Part shown: positions 54,324-64,000 of the stretch, piece by piece
How the letters are laid out: each line of letters begins with the position of its first letter
Position numbering within the stretch: the stretch's first letter is position 1
Origin: Lepraria neglecta
Taxonomy: Eukaryota; Ascomycota; Lecanoromycetes; Lecanorales; Stereocaulaceae
DNA length: 64,000 nt
Assembly: GCA_033220425.1 (NCBI GenBank)
Contig: CM065653.1
Span: 3,286,001 to 3,350,000 of the forward strand
Direction of reading: 5' to 3'
Translations under genes and position numbers: made by a program
Notes under the pieces: generated by a model
What the model was told of the DNA's origin: nothing
What the model saw: only the letters and a program-made list of their open reading frames with translations
Databases searched by the model: none

Positions 54324-55286
54324 TCATTCCAAGGGGGATCGATGGAAGACACCACCATACTGCTTGAGTCGTGTCAGTTCCTCCAAGTCTACAGACGGGT
54401 TCAAGTCGACATCGACCGACTCTGCGTTCCCAAGCTTCTCATCTCTCAATCCATTGGGATCGAATAGAACAGGATCGTCCTTCCTACCAAATGCCGGCTT
54501 CACCCAGGCGTGCCACTCCAAATCGGCTTCCGCTCGAAAGCGAGCTTGGAACTTGCGATTAGGCTTGTAAGTGACGATGATTGGCACAGAAAAGTTCTCG
54601 ATCATGGCGCGATCCACCAACTTATTTTCATTGATCGAGACTTGTAGCATCGAATCCTTCACCTTCAAAACGCTCGTAATTTTATCGTTATCCTCTTTGA
54701 TAGATTTGTGTACTACGTCTTTCTCTGCAGTCACCTTAAGGCTTCCGATGCCGCCTGATCCAGTGGCGCCAAGTTCTCCACCAAAGCGTCCAGGATTTTC
54801 TCGCCTATCTTTATCACCGACGAACATTGAAGGCTGAAATTTCAAAACTTGGGGCCGAGCGTCAATGACTTCGTCCGGTAAATCATCTTCTTCAACGCCC
54901 TTGCTGATCAACTCGGCCCTCTCACAGTCGTCGAAAGCGATTTGCACCATAGCCGACTTATAAACAAATCTTGTCAAGGACGTCGTGAAGACCATGTCGA
55001 AAACGACCACACAGACGTTTTTCACCTCGAAAGTGCCGAATCGCAGCTTTTCCTTGCGACATGCTATGTGCATTGTATAATTTCCACCCCACAGCAGATG
55101 TCCATCTTGCCCCACGACGTCTGATCTTGTGTCTGAATTACGGGTGTCGTTTCGATATATCGTCGTCCCAAGCTGATTAGCTTTTATGGTATCGAATTTG
55201 AGATCGAATGTCGCATTGACAAGGTCGTTCGCATTCTCGTCCCCTACGTCAGCCTTTGTCATATATGGATTAAGATCTTGGGCCAT
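54324..55286 (-). CDS. Hypothetical 320-aa protein
   Basis: A single intact frame with a good start (MAQDLNPYMTKADVG). The product is acidic and polar with no signal peptide or membrane helix. The first 120 residues read like beta-rich structure (ATFDLKFDTIKANQLGTTIYRND; HLLWGGNYTMHIACRKEKLRFGTFEVKNVCVVVFDM). A Gly-rich linker GRFGGELGATGSGGIGSLKV separates this from a second part (MLQVSINENKLVDRAMIENFSVPIIVTYKPNRKFQARFRAEADLEWHAWVKPAFGRKDDPVLFDP). I do not recognise the family. It is divergent from the TPR-CHAT relic with about 375 bp between starts. Being intact among broken genes, it may still be under selection. Function unknown. Confidence 0.68.
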   Translation of the reverse strand: MAQDLNPYMTKADVGDENANDLVNATFDLKFDTIKANQLGTTIYRNDTRNSDTRSDVVGQDGHLLWGGNYTMHIACRKEKLRFGTFEVKNVCVVVFDMVFTTSLTRFVYKSAMVQIAFDDCERAELISKGVEEDDLPDEVIDARPQVLKFQPSMFVGDKDRRENPGRFGGELGATGSGGIGSLKVTAEKDVVHKSIKEDNDKITSVLKVKDSMLQVSINENKLVDRAMIENFSVPIIVTYKPNRKFQARFRAEADLEWHAWVKPAFGRKDDPVLFDPNGLRDEKLGNAESVDVDLNPSVDLEELTRLKQYGGVFHRSPLE

Positions 55287-55661
55287 GTTCCTCGTAGATA
55301 CGTTAGATGATCAAAGATGTTGTGGGAAACATGGCCACATGGCAGATTGGGGCATGATCCCCATATTAGGTCCAGCTGATAACTTTTTGCAGCGCTGTTT
55401 CGCGACATCGCAATAGGCTTGATTGTTGCCAGGGGATGCATTAGCTTCGTCACAGCCTGCCACGCTTACTACTTCCTGCCAGGTTTCAGCGAGGTGTGTA
55501 CTCGATTCGGCAATTGCACGTGTAGCCTGCGGGGCCAGAAAAACCCACCCGCATGGTGAGCGGTCGGCCACTACCTGTTTTTCTTAAACCACCAAAACCA
55601 ACTTCCAGCAGACTCTTCCTTGCCCGTTCGCCAATCCTGAGCGTCATCTGCGATTCGCAAT
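55287..55661. promoter_or_regulatory. Shared divergent promoter region
   Basis: It separates the 320-aa gene (minus) from the TPR-CHAT relic (plus). No specific site is identified; the role is inferred from arrangement. Confidence 0.35.
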
Positions 55662-56059
55662 ATGTCGTACTGGGGCAACCACTCTTCTTTGTACACAACT
55701 GTTCAGCCCCAAGGAGTGCAAGAATTGGAGGTAGCCATCCGTTTTCAGGTTCGCGGAGACTATGCGGATGCTTTGAAGTCATTTGAGCCACTGGACTAGT
55801 CCGCGCATATCGAGAATGCCATCCTTTACGAACGCATGGGGCTCGAGCAAGAGCGACTCAAAGTTTTGAACGCGGTCGAGGTCCAGTCAAAAGAGCCACG
55901 ACGAGAGCCCGGTGCCGATGAATGGGATTTGCTGAACCTGCTGCGAGCAAACGCCGACTTGTGCGCGAATAGAAAGCTAGAGCCTGCACTGTTAGAGGCA
56001 TGCATAGTAGCCGCGCAGGTTAATCAAAAGAGTAATGATGACGTCAGTGATCTGGAGGT

Positions 56060-56202
56060 TGTTGCAATGTGGCAATGGGCTGGGAAGGATATCTAGCTAA
56101 TGGGGGCCCCCAGGGGCCCATATATGGCCAAAACAGACAAAGAACGGCTAGCAACAGGCTTCTGGAATCGCATAGAAAGCAATCAAGCAACGGATTGCAA
56201 CA
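56060..56202 (-). mobile_element. Solo LTR (143 bp), reverse orientation
   Basis: On the minus strand it starts TGTTGCAATCC and ends CATTGCAACA, the same 143-bp unit as the two LTRs at 56332-57108 with a handful of differences. Flanks GAGGT (56055-56059) and AAGGT (56203-56207) differ by one transition, the remains of a 5-bp target duplication. Insertion at the border of a host intron. Confidence 0.85.
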
Positions 56203-56331
56203 AAGGTGAGTACTCACTTGTCGATTATCTCTGACTCTCTAATAGCAGATTGGAAGGTCCATTGTGTATTTGAATGTTGGCACATATCCGCTCTTTGCAG
56301 AGCTAGAAGCAGTTATCTCGAGACTGAACAC

Positions 56332-57108
56332 TGTTGCAATCCGTTGCTTGATTGCTTTCTATGCGATTCTAGAAGCCTGTTGCTAGCCGTTCTTTGTCTG
56401 TTTTGGGCATATATGGGGCCCTGGGGGCCCCCATTAGCTAGACATCCTTCCTAGCCTATTGCCACATTGCAACAGGTTATGAGCCCGGACAGCGCCTATT
56501 TCGCTGTACCTTTATGGGGAAGGTTCCCTCGCAGTACGGTGTCTGCGTTGTATACGTTCAGCCCTCGGATTTGCTTACCAATCGACTTACAGATATAGAG
56601 TCAGAACTCAGTAGAGGCATCATGGAGGAATTCGGCTTCCAGCCAGTTATTTCTGGGAGTATTTCGGTCTGGATACAGGGGAGATAAATTCTCAGGCCTA
56701 CGACGACTACTCAAGCCCTATACGGGCACAGCTCCTCAATCAGTTATTTCTGGGAGTATTGCGGTCCGGATACAGGGGAGACACATGGATTCTCAGGCCT
56801 ACGACGACTACTTAAGCCCTACACGGTTCTGTACGCACGGATCCGGATACAGGGGAGACATATGGATTCTCAGGACTATCAACGACCTCTCGGACGCCGA
56901 CAAATGTTTTGGGTCCAGGATTGAGGGGAGCGCTAGCAGGGATATGTTTCTAGTATCGAGGGGAGTGTTGCAATCCGTTGCTTGATTGCTTTCTATGCGA
57001 TTCTAGAAGCCTGTTGCTAGCCGTTCTTTGTCTGTTTTGGGCATATATGGGGCCCTGGGGGCCCCCATTAGCTAGACATCCTTCCTAGCCTATTGCCACA
57101 TTGCAACA
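56332..57108 (+). mobile_element. Complete miniature LTR retrotransposon (TRIM), copia-like, 777 bp
   Basis: LTRs at 56332-56474 and 56966-57108 are identical over 143 bp, begin TG and end CA. The 5-bp duplication AACAC lies at 56327-56331 and 57109-57113. Directly after the 5' LTR, GGTTATGAGCCCGG (56475-56488) is complementary to the anticodon arm of initiator tRNA-Met, the kind of internal primer site used by Drosophila copia. The purine run GAGGGGAG (56958-56965) directly precedes the 3' LTR as polypurine tract. The 491-bp interior has no gag or pol; it holds a tandem repeat of about 97 bp starting at 56644 and 56741 plus a partial third unit near 56842. Identical LTRs mean a recent insertion. 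Mobilisation would need proteins from an autonomous relative not seen here. Confidence 0.9.
56644..56880 (+). repeat. Internal tandem repeat of the miniature retrotransposon
   Basis: Units start CAGTTATTTCTGGGAGTATT at 56644 and 56741 and contain GGATACAGGGGAGA and ATTCTCAGGCCTACGACGAC. A partial third unit from 56842 repeats TCCGGATACAGGGGAGACAT. The period is about 97 bp, then 77 bp. Confidence 0.85.
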
Positions 57109-59232
57109 AACACGAGGATATCCTGGGAGGATTTAGGTCGATTCTACCTGGCTCAAAGCTTGATACGACACGAAGAATGGATAGAAGATTATGGCAGTAG
57201 TCAGACACTATGCGCCTATGAGGATTTTCTCGAAGCATTCTCAGCGCCAGAGTTCACACGAGATGTTACTGAATCAACACGCACCAAACTCGCATTTACT
57301 CTTTTATTCTATGCTGAGGCTCTTGCTTCAGCGGGTAAAAGCGTGGAGTCTTCTAGACAGCTGGAGGTTACCAAGGCACTCTTGCAGAAGGCTGATACCC
57401 ATTCGCAGCATTCATCTCTAGAGATACCTGCCAGAGCTCAATTGCTGATTGACAGGGTCCATGCTAAGTCTCACGAGGCAACTACCGCAAAGGAAAGAAA
57501 GAACATTAGCCTGGCATATGCGAGCAAAGCCGAAGCTTTAAAGGACTGGCCCGTGTATCGCGAACACATGAGGGCCGCAATCAGACAGTCCTACGAGGCT
57601 AGAGAAGCTGCAGAGCTGGAGTCAAGGGCCGTGGAAGCTAAAAATTACCTCGATATTCTGAAAAGGTACTTGGAGTTTGAGGACAGCGTTGTCCATACTG
57701 CCGCGTTCCTAGGCTCTGCAGTCAGCGAATTTGGCCTCGCCTACGTTCGACAGGGGGCAAGTTAACTCGAGGACTATCTGACAATGGTAAAGGATTTTGA
57801 GAAAGACTTCCCCGACTTCTCTATTCCTTAGAATATGGTAAAGTTCGCACAATCCGCTACTCGAGCTGCTAGAGACCTCGGTAATAGGGAGGCTTTCCTG
57901 CATTGTCGTAATGTAGAACAAAAATGGAACGAAAAATGCCCATGGATGGTGGAACGTTCCGGCCAATACATCCTGGAAGACCACTTGCCTGACAGATACT
58001 CGTTCCGATTTGGAGTCACAGCTTAGATGGTCAGACTCGACGTGCTGCCGCCGAGGTTTCAACGAATCTCATCCTGAGGTGGATAAAGAAAGAGTTGCAT
58101 AAGAATGTATTGAGTAAAGTGGAAGCGGAAGAGTTACTTCAATGGGCCAGGCTCAGAGAAGCTTTTTCTGGCGCAGATGACACGCTACCGAAAAGTGTCA
58201 ATTTGGATGCGTTGCCCACCAATATCATCAATCAGCTCTGCAGCGTTCTGTTCGGCGCCCAGAAGCCGATCGAGAATGAGATTTGGGAACGCTGGTTCTC
58301 CAGCCTGAAAGCCTGGTTGCAGCCTGATCGGACCCCCTCACGATACCAGCGCCTGACCGTACTCAAGGAGGTCCAAATACAAGGTACCAACAGCTCAACA
58401 ACTACAACATGAATGTTCCTTTCTTTACTCGATTGCCACATATACAACACTTGAGGAAAGCGGCAGAGAAGTCGTTTCTACTTCATCAAGAGATACGAGT
58501 TAGTGTGCCAGAAGTGGTCAATGAGTACGAGCTTCTCACATGTCAATGGCAGTGTGCGGGAGCCATAAAATTACTTGGCGTGCAAAGGAGGAGGACATCT
58601 TGATAGATGATCTGATCCTCGAAGCTATCAACATCTATGAAAGTCTAAGCCACGAATTTGATGCTCGTGACGAGCTTATCAATCTTCACCGAGCAATGCT
58701 CACATAGTCTCGCTAGCAACAATTCAGATCCGTGGGTGTGGGTTCTTGTCTCCCATATTTCCGTCGCGCCGAGGAAGTGTATCTGAGGATACGCGTACAA
58801 AATGCTGTCCGCAACTCTTCCAGAGCCCTTGTATCGGAAGACATGCTTGCAGAGCGTCTACAGATGCCTTTGCTGTATAGCATGGCCAGATCCACGGCAA
58901 TCTTAGCCCACGACACGTATGCATTTGCACATCAAGATGACTTAAAGACCGCCCAACGGACCAATAATACAGAAATGGAAGCTTACCGATCCGAGGTGAT
59001 ATCTTGGTGTCAGAGTTCTAAGGCTAGGGTTCTCACAGATGTTCTGGGGATCGAAGCGGACATCCCAGCAGGCATTATGGCTAGTATCAACGAGTCTCCG
59101 GTAGCTGTACAAAGCCTTGCCAAAGAGGAGGCCATTTTGCATGAGGTGGATGGTGCCTCACTCAGCCAGAAGGTACAGCTTCGCGAACAATTGAAGGAGC
59201 TCCAGGATAGCATCCGTATGGATGAGCCTAAG

Positions 59233-59375
59233 TGTTGCAATCTGTTGCTTGATTGCTTTCTATGCGATTCCAGAAGCCTGTTGCTAGCCGTTCTTTGTCT
59301 GTTTTGGCCATATGTGGGGCCCTGGGAGCCCCCATTAGCTAGATATCCTTCCCAGCCTATTGCCACATTGCAACA
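59233..59375 (+). mobile_element. Solo LTR (143 bp), direct orientation, with perfect 5-bp duplication
   Basis: TGTTGCAATCTG...CATTGCAACA, the same unit as the other LTRs with several transitions. CTAAG occurs directly before (59228-59232) and after (59376-59380). The host codons on the two sides are in frame when one CTAAG is counted, so the insertion is precise and lies in the linker before the CHAT domain. Confidence 0.9.
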
Positions 59376-60455
59376 CTAAGTTGAGACCTGTGATGGATAT
59401 GCGGGCAGGCAACTCCCTACCCACCCAAGCATTCGTGGAGCTGGCTGGAAAGGGCGTAGTTATTGTGGACTGGGTGGTTGTGTTCGGTCTACCAATCGAA
59501 GTCATCATGCTAATCTACCGAGAAGGGAGACTCTGCAATATGACACTCTTCAATTAATCCCGAAGAAGGCAATAGTTCCAACGAACCTCCAGGCCCCAGA
59601 GACTACAGACCAAAAAGCGGCAGAAGGACAAAACAAAGACGAGCCTAAGCTACCGCCTCCGCAGCCGTAATGGATTCGATTTCAACAGATTGAGACTTGG
59701 GTGAACGACTCTCTGACAAAGCAAAACCCTCTCAGCAGAAAATACGAGGACGACTATGATTCATCCAAATAATTAAATTGTCGATTGTGATTGTTGTTGA
59801 GTTTGGTCCGTCCGTTGCAGGAACACACAAAAGAGGGAGAGCATCTAATGTTCTGCCCAACGCGAACTTTGTATCGAATCCCGCTCCACGATTTGAAGAT
59901 TGGAGGAACGTCTATTATTGAGCGCGTATATCCAAAGCATATCACTCCTCCGCAGTTACGATGTCTCAATGTACAAAGAACAACTTCGCCCAGCTCGGAG
60001 CCCAGGCGGATATCATACATGCCCACGGACATGTTATCTTCGATGTGAAAGACCCCTTGCCTTTGAAACATCATCTCGTCCTTGGCCATCCCGACGAAGA
60101 CCCCAAGAAACAGCTGAAAGCGGACGAAATATGCAATATCAAGTTCCAGCCCGGTGCTCTCATCATGGCGATGGGTTGCAATATTGGTCGTGCTCGTCAA
60201 TCAGACTGCGATGACCTGCTTGGACTGACGGCAGCTTTCCATTGCGTTGGTGCAGGGACGGTGGTTTCAACGCTTTGGATGATCGATGCAGATGATTGCA
60301 TGACATTTGCGAGTGTTTTCTACGCTTACATCATTGAGCGCTTAAGAGACCGTAGCGACCCAAGTGCCCCCGTGGATCTGGCGGTGGCAATGCAGAAGGG
60401 CATTACTGCTGTTCGTTTTGATGAAGCAAAGAGGGAGCGTGACCCCTATCATTGA

Positions 60456-62436
60456 GTAGGTTTCGTTCTGCATGGTTCTTGGAAATTCCCTCGGTGCAAG
60501 CTTTCATCTCGAGACACTCTGATTGCGCGATCATCCGACGAAGGATGGCGTGATATTCCCATACACCACAAGGGTATTAGATCGAAGTTGGGAGGCTGAG
60601 GAGTAATAATGCGTTCGACAGGCGGTCTAGAAGACGTGAAAACACACTCTGCGTATCTCATTACTGTTTAGATCTTTTCTACTGTTCTTTGAGTTTCTCG
60701 TAGCCCATTTGGTCTTTCCCTCAGCCCCTAGATTCATCATGAATTCAGAAACATCCTGCCCCCTACCTTCATATCGAGGGAATAGATACAACCCTGTCAA
60801 CGCAGTCGGCGAGAAAACAATCTCTTGTCAAGCATGGAAGATCTCAAGAGGGATGGCGTTGGGGCTACAGGTACTTTCTAGCGGAGTAAGGTCTTCTCCC
60901 TACCTGAGATATAGTCACTGCTGCTACATTAATCGGTGTTGCAGTTGTTGTCTCTAGCCCATTCTTCATTTATCGCGGATGTTAACGTACATGCTCTAAA
61001 GGCTTGCTGGAATCAAAGTTATGACTCGGAAACTACAGAATACTCCCTGCGAAGACACTCTGCATGCGCTCCATGGCTGCTGATGAAGCATTTCGATGGT
61101 GACACTGAGCAGCGGCCTGACTGTAAGTAAAGGGGGTAGAGTATACAAATTGCGTAGCGGTGTGGTTCTAGAGTTGAACTGGGCGAACTTCAGACTTAAG
61201 TGCTTTGTAATTTGACGCATTTCACGCTCTACTGCCTCCGGACAAGTCGGCGCCTCGCTCTGGTACTCAGAAAAGCTCGGAAGTAGAGGAACTTAGGAAT
61301 TATAATGGCGGTCTTGAATGCGAGAATTTCTCCTTCGATTCCGGAGTCCCATCCGGTGCACCCTGGCAAGCGATGCAATTGATCGCTATTTCCCCCCATC
61401 ATCAGCCAGCCCCCAAATAAAACTAGATAAGCCTACGTATACAAATATCCGTGATTCATACAGTAGGATTAATGTCCCTCAGATCTCTAAATTCACGAAT
61501 CGGAATACTACAAAACCCTGCCGTCTCCAGCCCGATGCTCGAATGAACCAGGTCGTTTAATTCCCCTTCGCTAAGTTTTCCATCTTTCGAAGTTCCGACA
61601 TCGTAATCCAAGTTGCCAGCTTTGTAAGATGCGACGGAGCCACGGATGGCTTGTGGTACTTGGAACGTGTTTCCAGGTACGAGTTGCCAACTTGTGTTCC
61701 AGCCTTGTGAGATGGTCTGCAAGGATAAACTCGTTAATGAAGGTTCGACTAATTGACCGAGCACAGGCAATGGCACCTAGGGACTGCAAGGACTGCAGGT
61801 TATTTGAAATATTATGAAAGTCTCCAGAAAATCAACGGTGGCATCTCCTTGACAAGATTCTCCCATCCGCCTCTTTCCTCGGGGTTGTGCCTTTTGACCT
61901 GATCATCGGAACTTCTCAAAGGAGCAAGGGCTAATAAATCACACAAGGATAGCCCTGTTGAAGGTGTGATGGGTCAGTCAAGTCGATTTGCCCAAGGGAT
62001 AGTAATTGGCAGCGAGAATTCGTACCTTTCCCATCAAGACATCTCCGTTAAGGATCACTACCGAGATGAAGCGAAAAAGTGACCGACACCAATTTGAAAT
62101 TGACTTGCAATACTGCGAGTATCATACAGCTTTCCTTCTTCACTTTGTGGGTCGTTAGGGCGGCAGTCGTCGTACGAGGGGTGCCCCAAACCCCTTGCAT
62201 ATCCAAGTCTCGGCGGTACAAGGAATGCCACAACCGAGTTTCATGGACCAACTACCGAGATACCATCTGACCTTGCACCGGACGCTCACGCGCCTTCTTC
62301 TTCGACAACTATGGCTCGAGTCTTATATGAAGTATGGGATCCCTCGCCTTTTCTTTTGCGCGCACTTCAAATACGACTCCCCAAGGATCACCACAAGCTA
62401 CATCAGGGGGTCATTTGCCTCCAGGCTCTCTCAATC
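60456..62436. other. Gene-poor interval
   Basis: Directly after the TGA of the CHAT relic the same frame continues with VGFVLHGSWKFP, the usual CHAT-gene ending. Beyond that no gene is secure. On the minus strand, 61456-61990 contains two protein-like stretches in different frames (GWNTSWQLVPGNTF...DGKLSEGELNDLVHSSIG; SSDDQVKRHNPEERGGWENLVKEMPP) that may be remains of an unrecognised gene. Confidence 0.35.
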
Positions 62437-62899
62437 ATGCAGCTATGTAGCTTACACTTCATTGCAGCCCTCGCTCTCTACATCGTTCCCTCTCATGGCT
62501 CTCCGATAGCCTTTCCCGAACATAAGCTCGAAGAGATCAATGCACTACGCGCAGAAGGAGTTTCAGAGGTAAGAAATTTCTTGTCCAACACGGCCGATTC
62601 AAGCTTCCTATCCATAGTGCACTTTGATTTAGCGGCCATTGATGTTCTCATTCAACGTCACAATCTCGAATGCTGACACTCCATAGGCCGCAATAGCAGC
62701 TCGATTTTCACGGCCACTCATAATCCCTGCCGTTGCACCCCTTGAGACTCCACAGCTATACCCGGTAGTCCACTCGACAGAGGTTCTTGATGCTGCTACG
62801 GTCGATATCCCTGCCCAATTCAGACATGCGCACAGTAGGAAGAGGAGGTTGACGCAAAGTGCTGGAAAGAGAGGACAGGAGATGGGACCCAGGTTCTAG
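62437..62899 (+). CDS. Small secreted protein, unknown function
   Basis: Two exons, 62437-62568 and 62687-62899, join in phase to 114 codons through a 118-nt intron with GTAAGA donor, TGCTGAC branch and ATAG acceptor. The first 22 residues (LCSLHFIAALALYIVPSHGSP) form a signal peptide. The mature part begins IAFPEHKLEEINALRAEGVSE-AAIAARFSRPLIIPAV, so the intron falls inside a helical stretch. The tail is basic (RHAHSRKRRLTQSAGKRG) with a dibasic/tribasic run that could be a Kex2 site. No cysteine pairs are in the mature part. Downstream, 62964-63215 stays open in one frame and ends with a hydrophobic helix (SIVYLAILALISTLLCFF). It lacks an ATG and could be a further, alternatively spliced membrane-anchor exon. 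Effector-like size, but nothing proves that role. Confidence 0.5.
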
Positions 62900-64000
62900 C
62901 ATGGCAGCGGACTGAGCAACATATGGTGTAACTGGGAGGATCGAGAGCCGTGATCGATGTTCTGTGGCAACATATTCTCGGATTCGGGGTCAGGGTGCTG
63001 GGTGCTGGGTGGCTCTTTCTCATCAAATAGCGGCTGACGCGGTACTCAATGACAGCGAGGTTCTGAATGTATCCTGCCCCACCAGTTCTAGTTCTTGTTC
63101 ACAGACTACTGAAACCCCTCCGCTTCAATCCATTGTTTATCTCGCCATATTAGCTCTGATATCCACCCTTCTCTGCTTCTTCTCTTCGCATTCTTATTTT
63201 ACATCAGAGGAGTAAGCGCGGATGGTAGTGGCTTCAGAAACTAGTGGATTTCTTTGAAAACTTTGTGCTGAAATTGCGCATACACTGCTTGGCCACGTGC
63301 CAGGACCGTGAGCTCAACCTTGCGGGAATCTTTGTTAGAGATTTGACAAGACTAGAAATAAGTTCAATCTTGAATGGTCAGTGGCCCACAATCCGCCAAA
63401 ATCAAACGTTTCCTCAAGTCTGTTGTTCCGAGTACGAATGAAGCGGGGACGGCAGAGAGAATCAGATGCACGAGCAAAAGGTTCCTTTCTAATGACTTGC
63501 AATCTAGCGCATTTCTACCGTTTGACAGACGACGAAAGGATGGAAGTGCCTACTTTTCAGGCTCGTAACCCCAGCAGTGAGCCACACACATTGACGAGAC
63601 GCATAGGATAAACCATGAACAATGGGTTCCGACCGTACCATGGAGACGCTGTACCGCAATGGAAATCCATTCTGTTGTAGCACGCTCTTCGGCAGATGGC
63701 AAAGCTGGTTTTTCATACTAAAGCCACTTGTATCTTCGAAACCGCGTAGTCTTGATAGTCGTTCCAGGACGGACCACCAGCCGAACATGAAGGCTCTTCG
63801 AGAGTTCCATGCTTGAGGAATCTTTGCTCTCAACCAAGCTCTCCAAGCAATCCTGACATCAGCGTACTAAACGACCTTGAGGGCAACGACAAAATCGGTG
63901 GTGACTGCGGCGCCGCCAATTTTAGAGGAAAGTACATTTGGAGAGGTTTTGGGAACTAAAACTCGACCATCAGACCTGTTGTTAATGGTTGGTTCATTTT
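62900..64000. other. Window end, no secure gene
   Basis: It contains the hydrophobic-ending frame 62964-63215 mentioned with the preceding gene. Other frames are short and not protein-like. Confidence 0.4.

Larger units (their letters stand above)
55662..60455 (+). pseudogene. TPR-CHAT gene inactivated by three LTR insertions and nonsense mutations
   Basis: The start MSYWGNHSS at 55662 leads into TPR-like helices (AIRFQVRGDYADALKSFEPL; ENAILYERMGLEQERLKVLNAVEV). Further helical repeats cover 57120-58600. The C-terminal caspase-like CHAT domain spans about 59000-60455: EHTKEGEHLMFCPTRTLYRIPLH, the His region HAHGHVIFD, and the Cys region MAMGCNIGRA, then GTVVSTLWMIDADDCMTFASVFY. In plants, animals and fungi TPR-CHAT proteins act as regulated proteases or scaffolds. 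LTR elements interrupt it at 56060, 56332 and 59233; across each one the flanking codons are in one frame once one target duplication is counted. Independent stops include TAG 55797, TAA 57763, TAG 57829 and TAG 58024, all one C-to-T step from CAA/CAG. After HGHV..PYH a TGA replaces the expected Trp at the end. A 50-nt intron (GTGAGT..AATAG) probably followed codon 133. Confidence 0.82.

Noticed and set aside
56060-59375. Interpreting the four 143-bp repeats as MITEs because of their TGTTGCAAT/ATTGCAACA ends
   Set aside because: The 5-bp duplications pair the outer flanks of the second and third copies, and the primer site and purine tract fit LTRs; a DNA-transposon model explains none of this.
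1-64000. CRISPR arrays, bacterial operons, rRNA
   Set aside because: No regularly spaced repeats, ribosome-binding sites or rRNA landmarks; intron-rich eukaryotic genes throughout.

Overview
This is nuclear DNA of a filamentous ascomycete (Pezizomycotina). The genes carry many short GT-AG introns of about 50-120 nt with CTAAC/CTGAC-type branch sites. The gene content includes an arginine-attenuator-type uORF in front of the arginine-specific carbamoyl phosphate synthase, two ankyrin proteins with fungal STAND-type N-termini, F-box-like and TPR-CHAT genes, and a P450. Several broken genes carry CAA/CAG-to-stop changes that look like repeat-induced point mutation (RIP). Helotiales/Leotiomycetes is a guess; the sequence alone does not fix the genus.

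Layout. 0-11.9 kb: a truncated Cys-rich gene, an SRR1-domain gene, NAD(P)HX epimerase (6 exons), a secreted amidase, a small secreted protein, a lysine-rich one-finger protein and an intronless P450. 12.1-13.1 kb: a decayed Mutator-like element with about 110-bp terminal inverted repeats. 13.2-21.8 kb: a small hypothetical gene, an RSR1/Krev-1 Ras GTPase built from seven tiny 5' exons (one of 10 nt), a broken F-box-like gene, a MetX-like alpha/beta hydrolase and a 933-aa ankyrin protein. 21.8-24.1 kb: a repeat-rich gap with an AT-rich patch and a 129-bp inverted-repeat element. 24.2-26.1 kb: a phenol-2-monooxygenase-like pseudogene. 26.9-35 kb: a second ankyrin protein, ETF-beta, a pentapeptide-phase minisatellite, a CCCH zinc-finger protein and an extended SDR with a suspicious first intron. 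35.5-48.5 kb is a housekeeping block: THO2 (2473 aa), the attenuator uORF with the CPA1 gene, a peroxisomal enoyl-CoA isomerase ending in SKL, and a GNAT acetyltransferase with a frame break. 48.9-51.3 kb: a disordered basic protein. 51.3-64 kb is an accessory, decaying region: a degenerate UPF1-like helicase, an unknown 320-aa gene, and a TPR-CHAT gene destroyed by three insertions of one short LTR element plus point nonsense mutations. A small secreted protein gene follows.

Two observations stand out. First, at 56060-59375 there is one complete 777-bp miniature LTR retrotransposon: identical 143-bp LTRs, 5-bp target duplication AACAC, a copia-like primer site complementary to the anticodon arm of initiator tRNA-Met, and a polypurine tract. 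Two solo LTRs of the same family lie in the same gene, and conceptual removal of all three keeps the host reading frame. Second, at 43727-43880 a 20-codon uORF, split by an intron, encodes an arginine attenuator peptide upstream of CPA1; this predicts arginine-dependent translational control.

Metabolic links: CPA1 (arginine synthesis), ETF-beta (electron transfer from mitochondrial acyl-CoA dehydrogenases), enoyl-CoA isomerase (peroxisomal beta-oxidation) and Nnr1 (NAD(P)H repair). RSR1 acts in polarity and THO2 in mRNP biogenesis. No classic secondary-metabolite cluster is visible.
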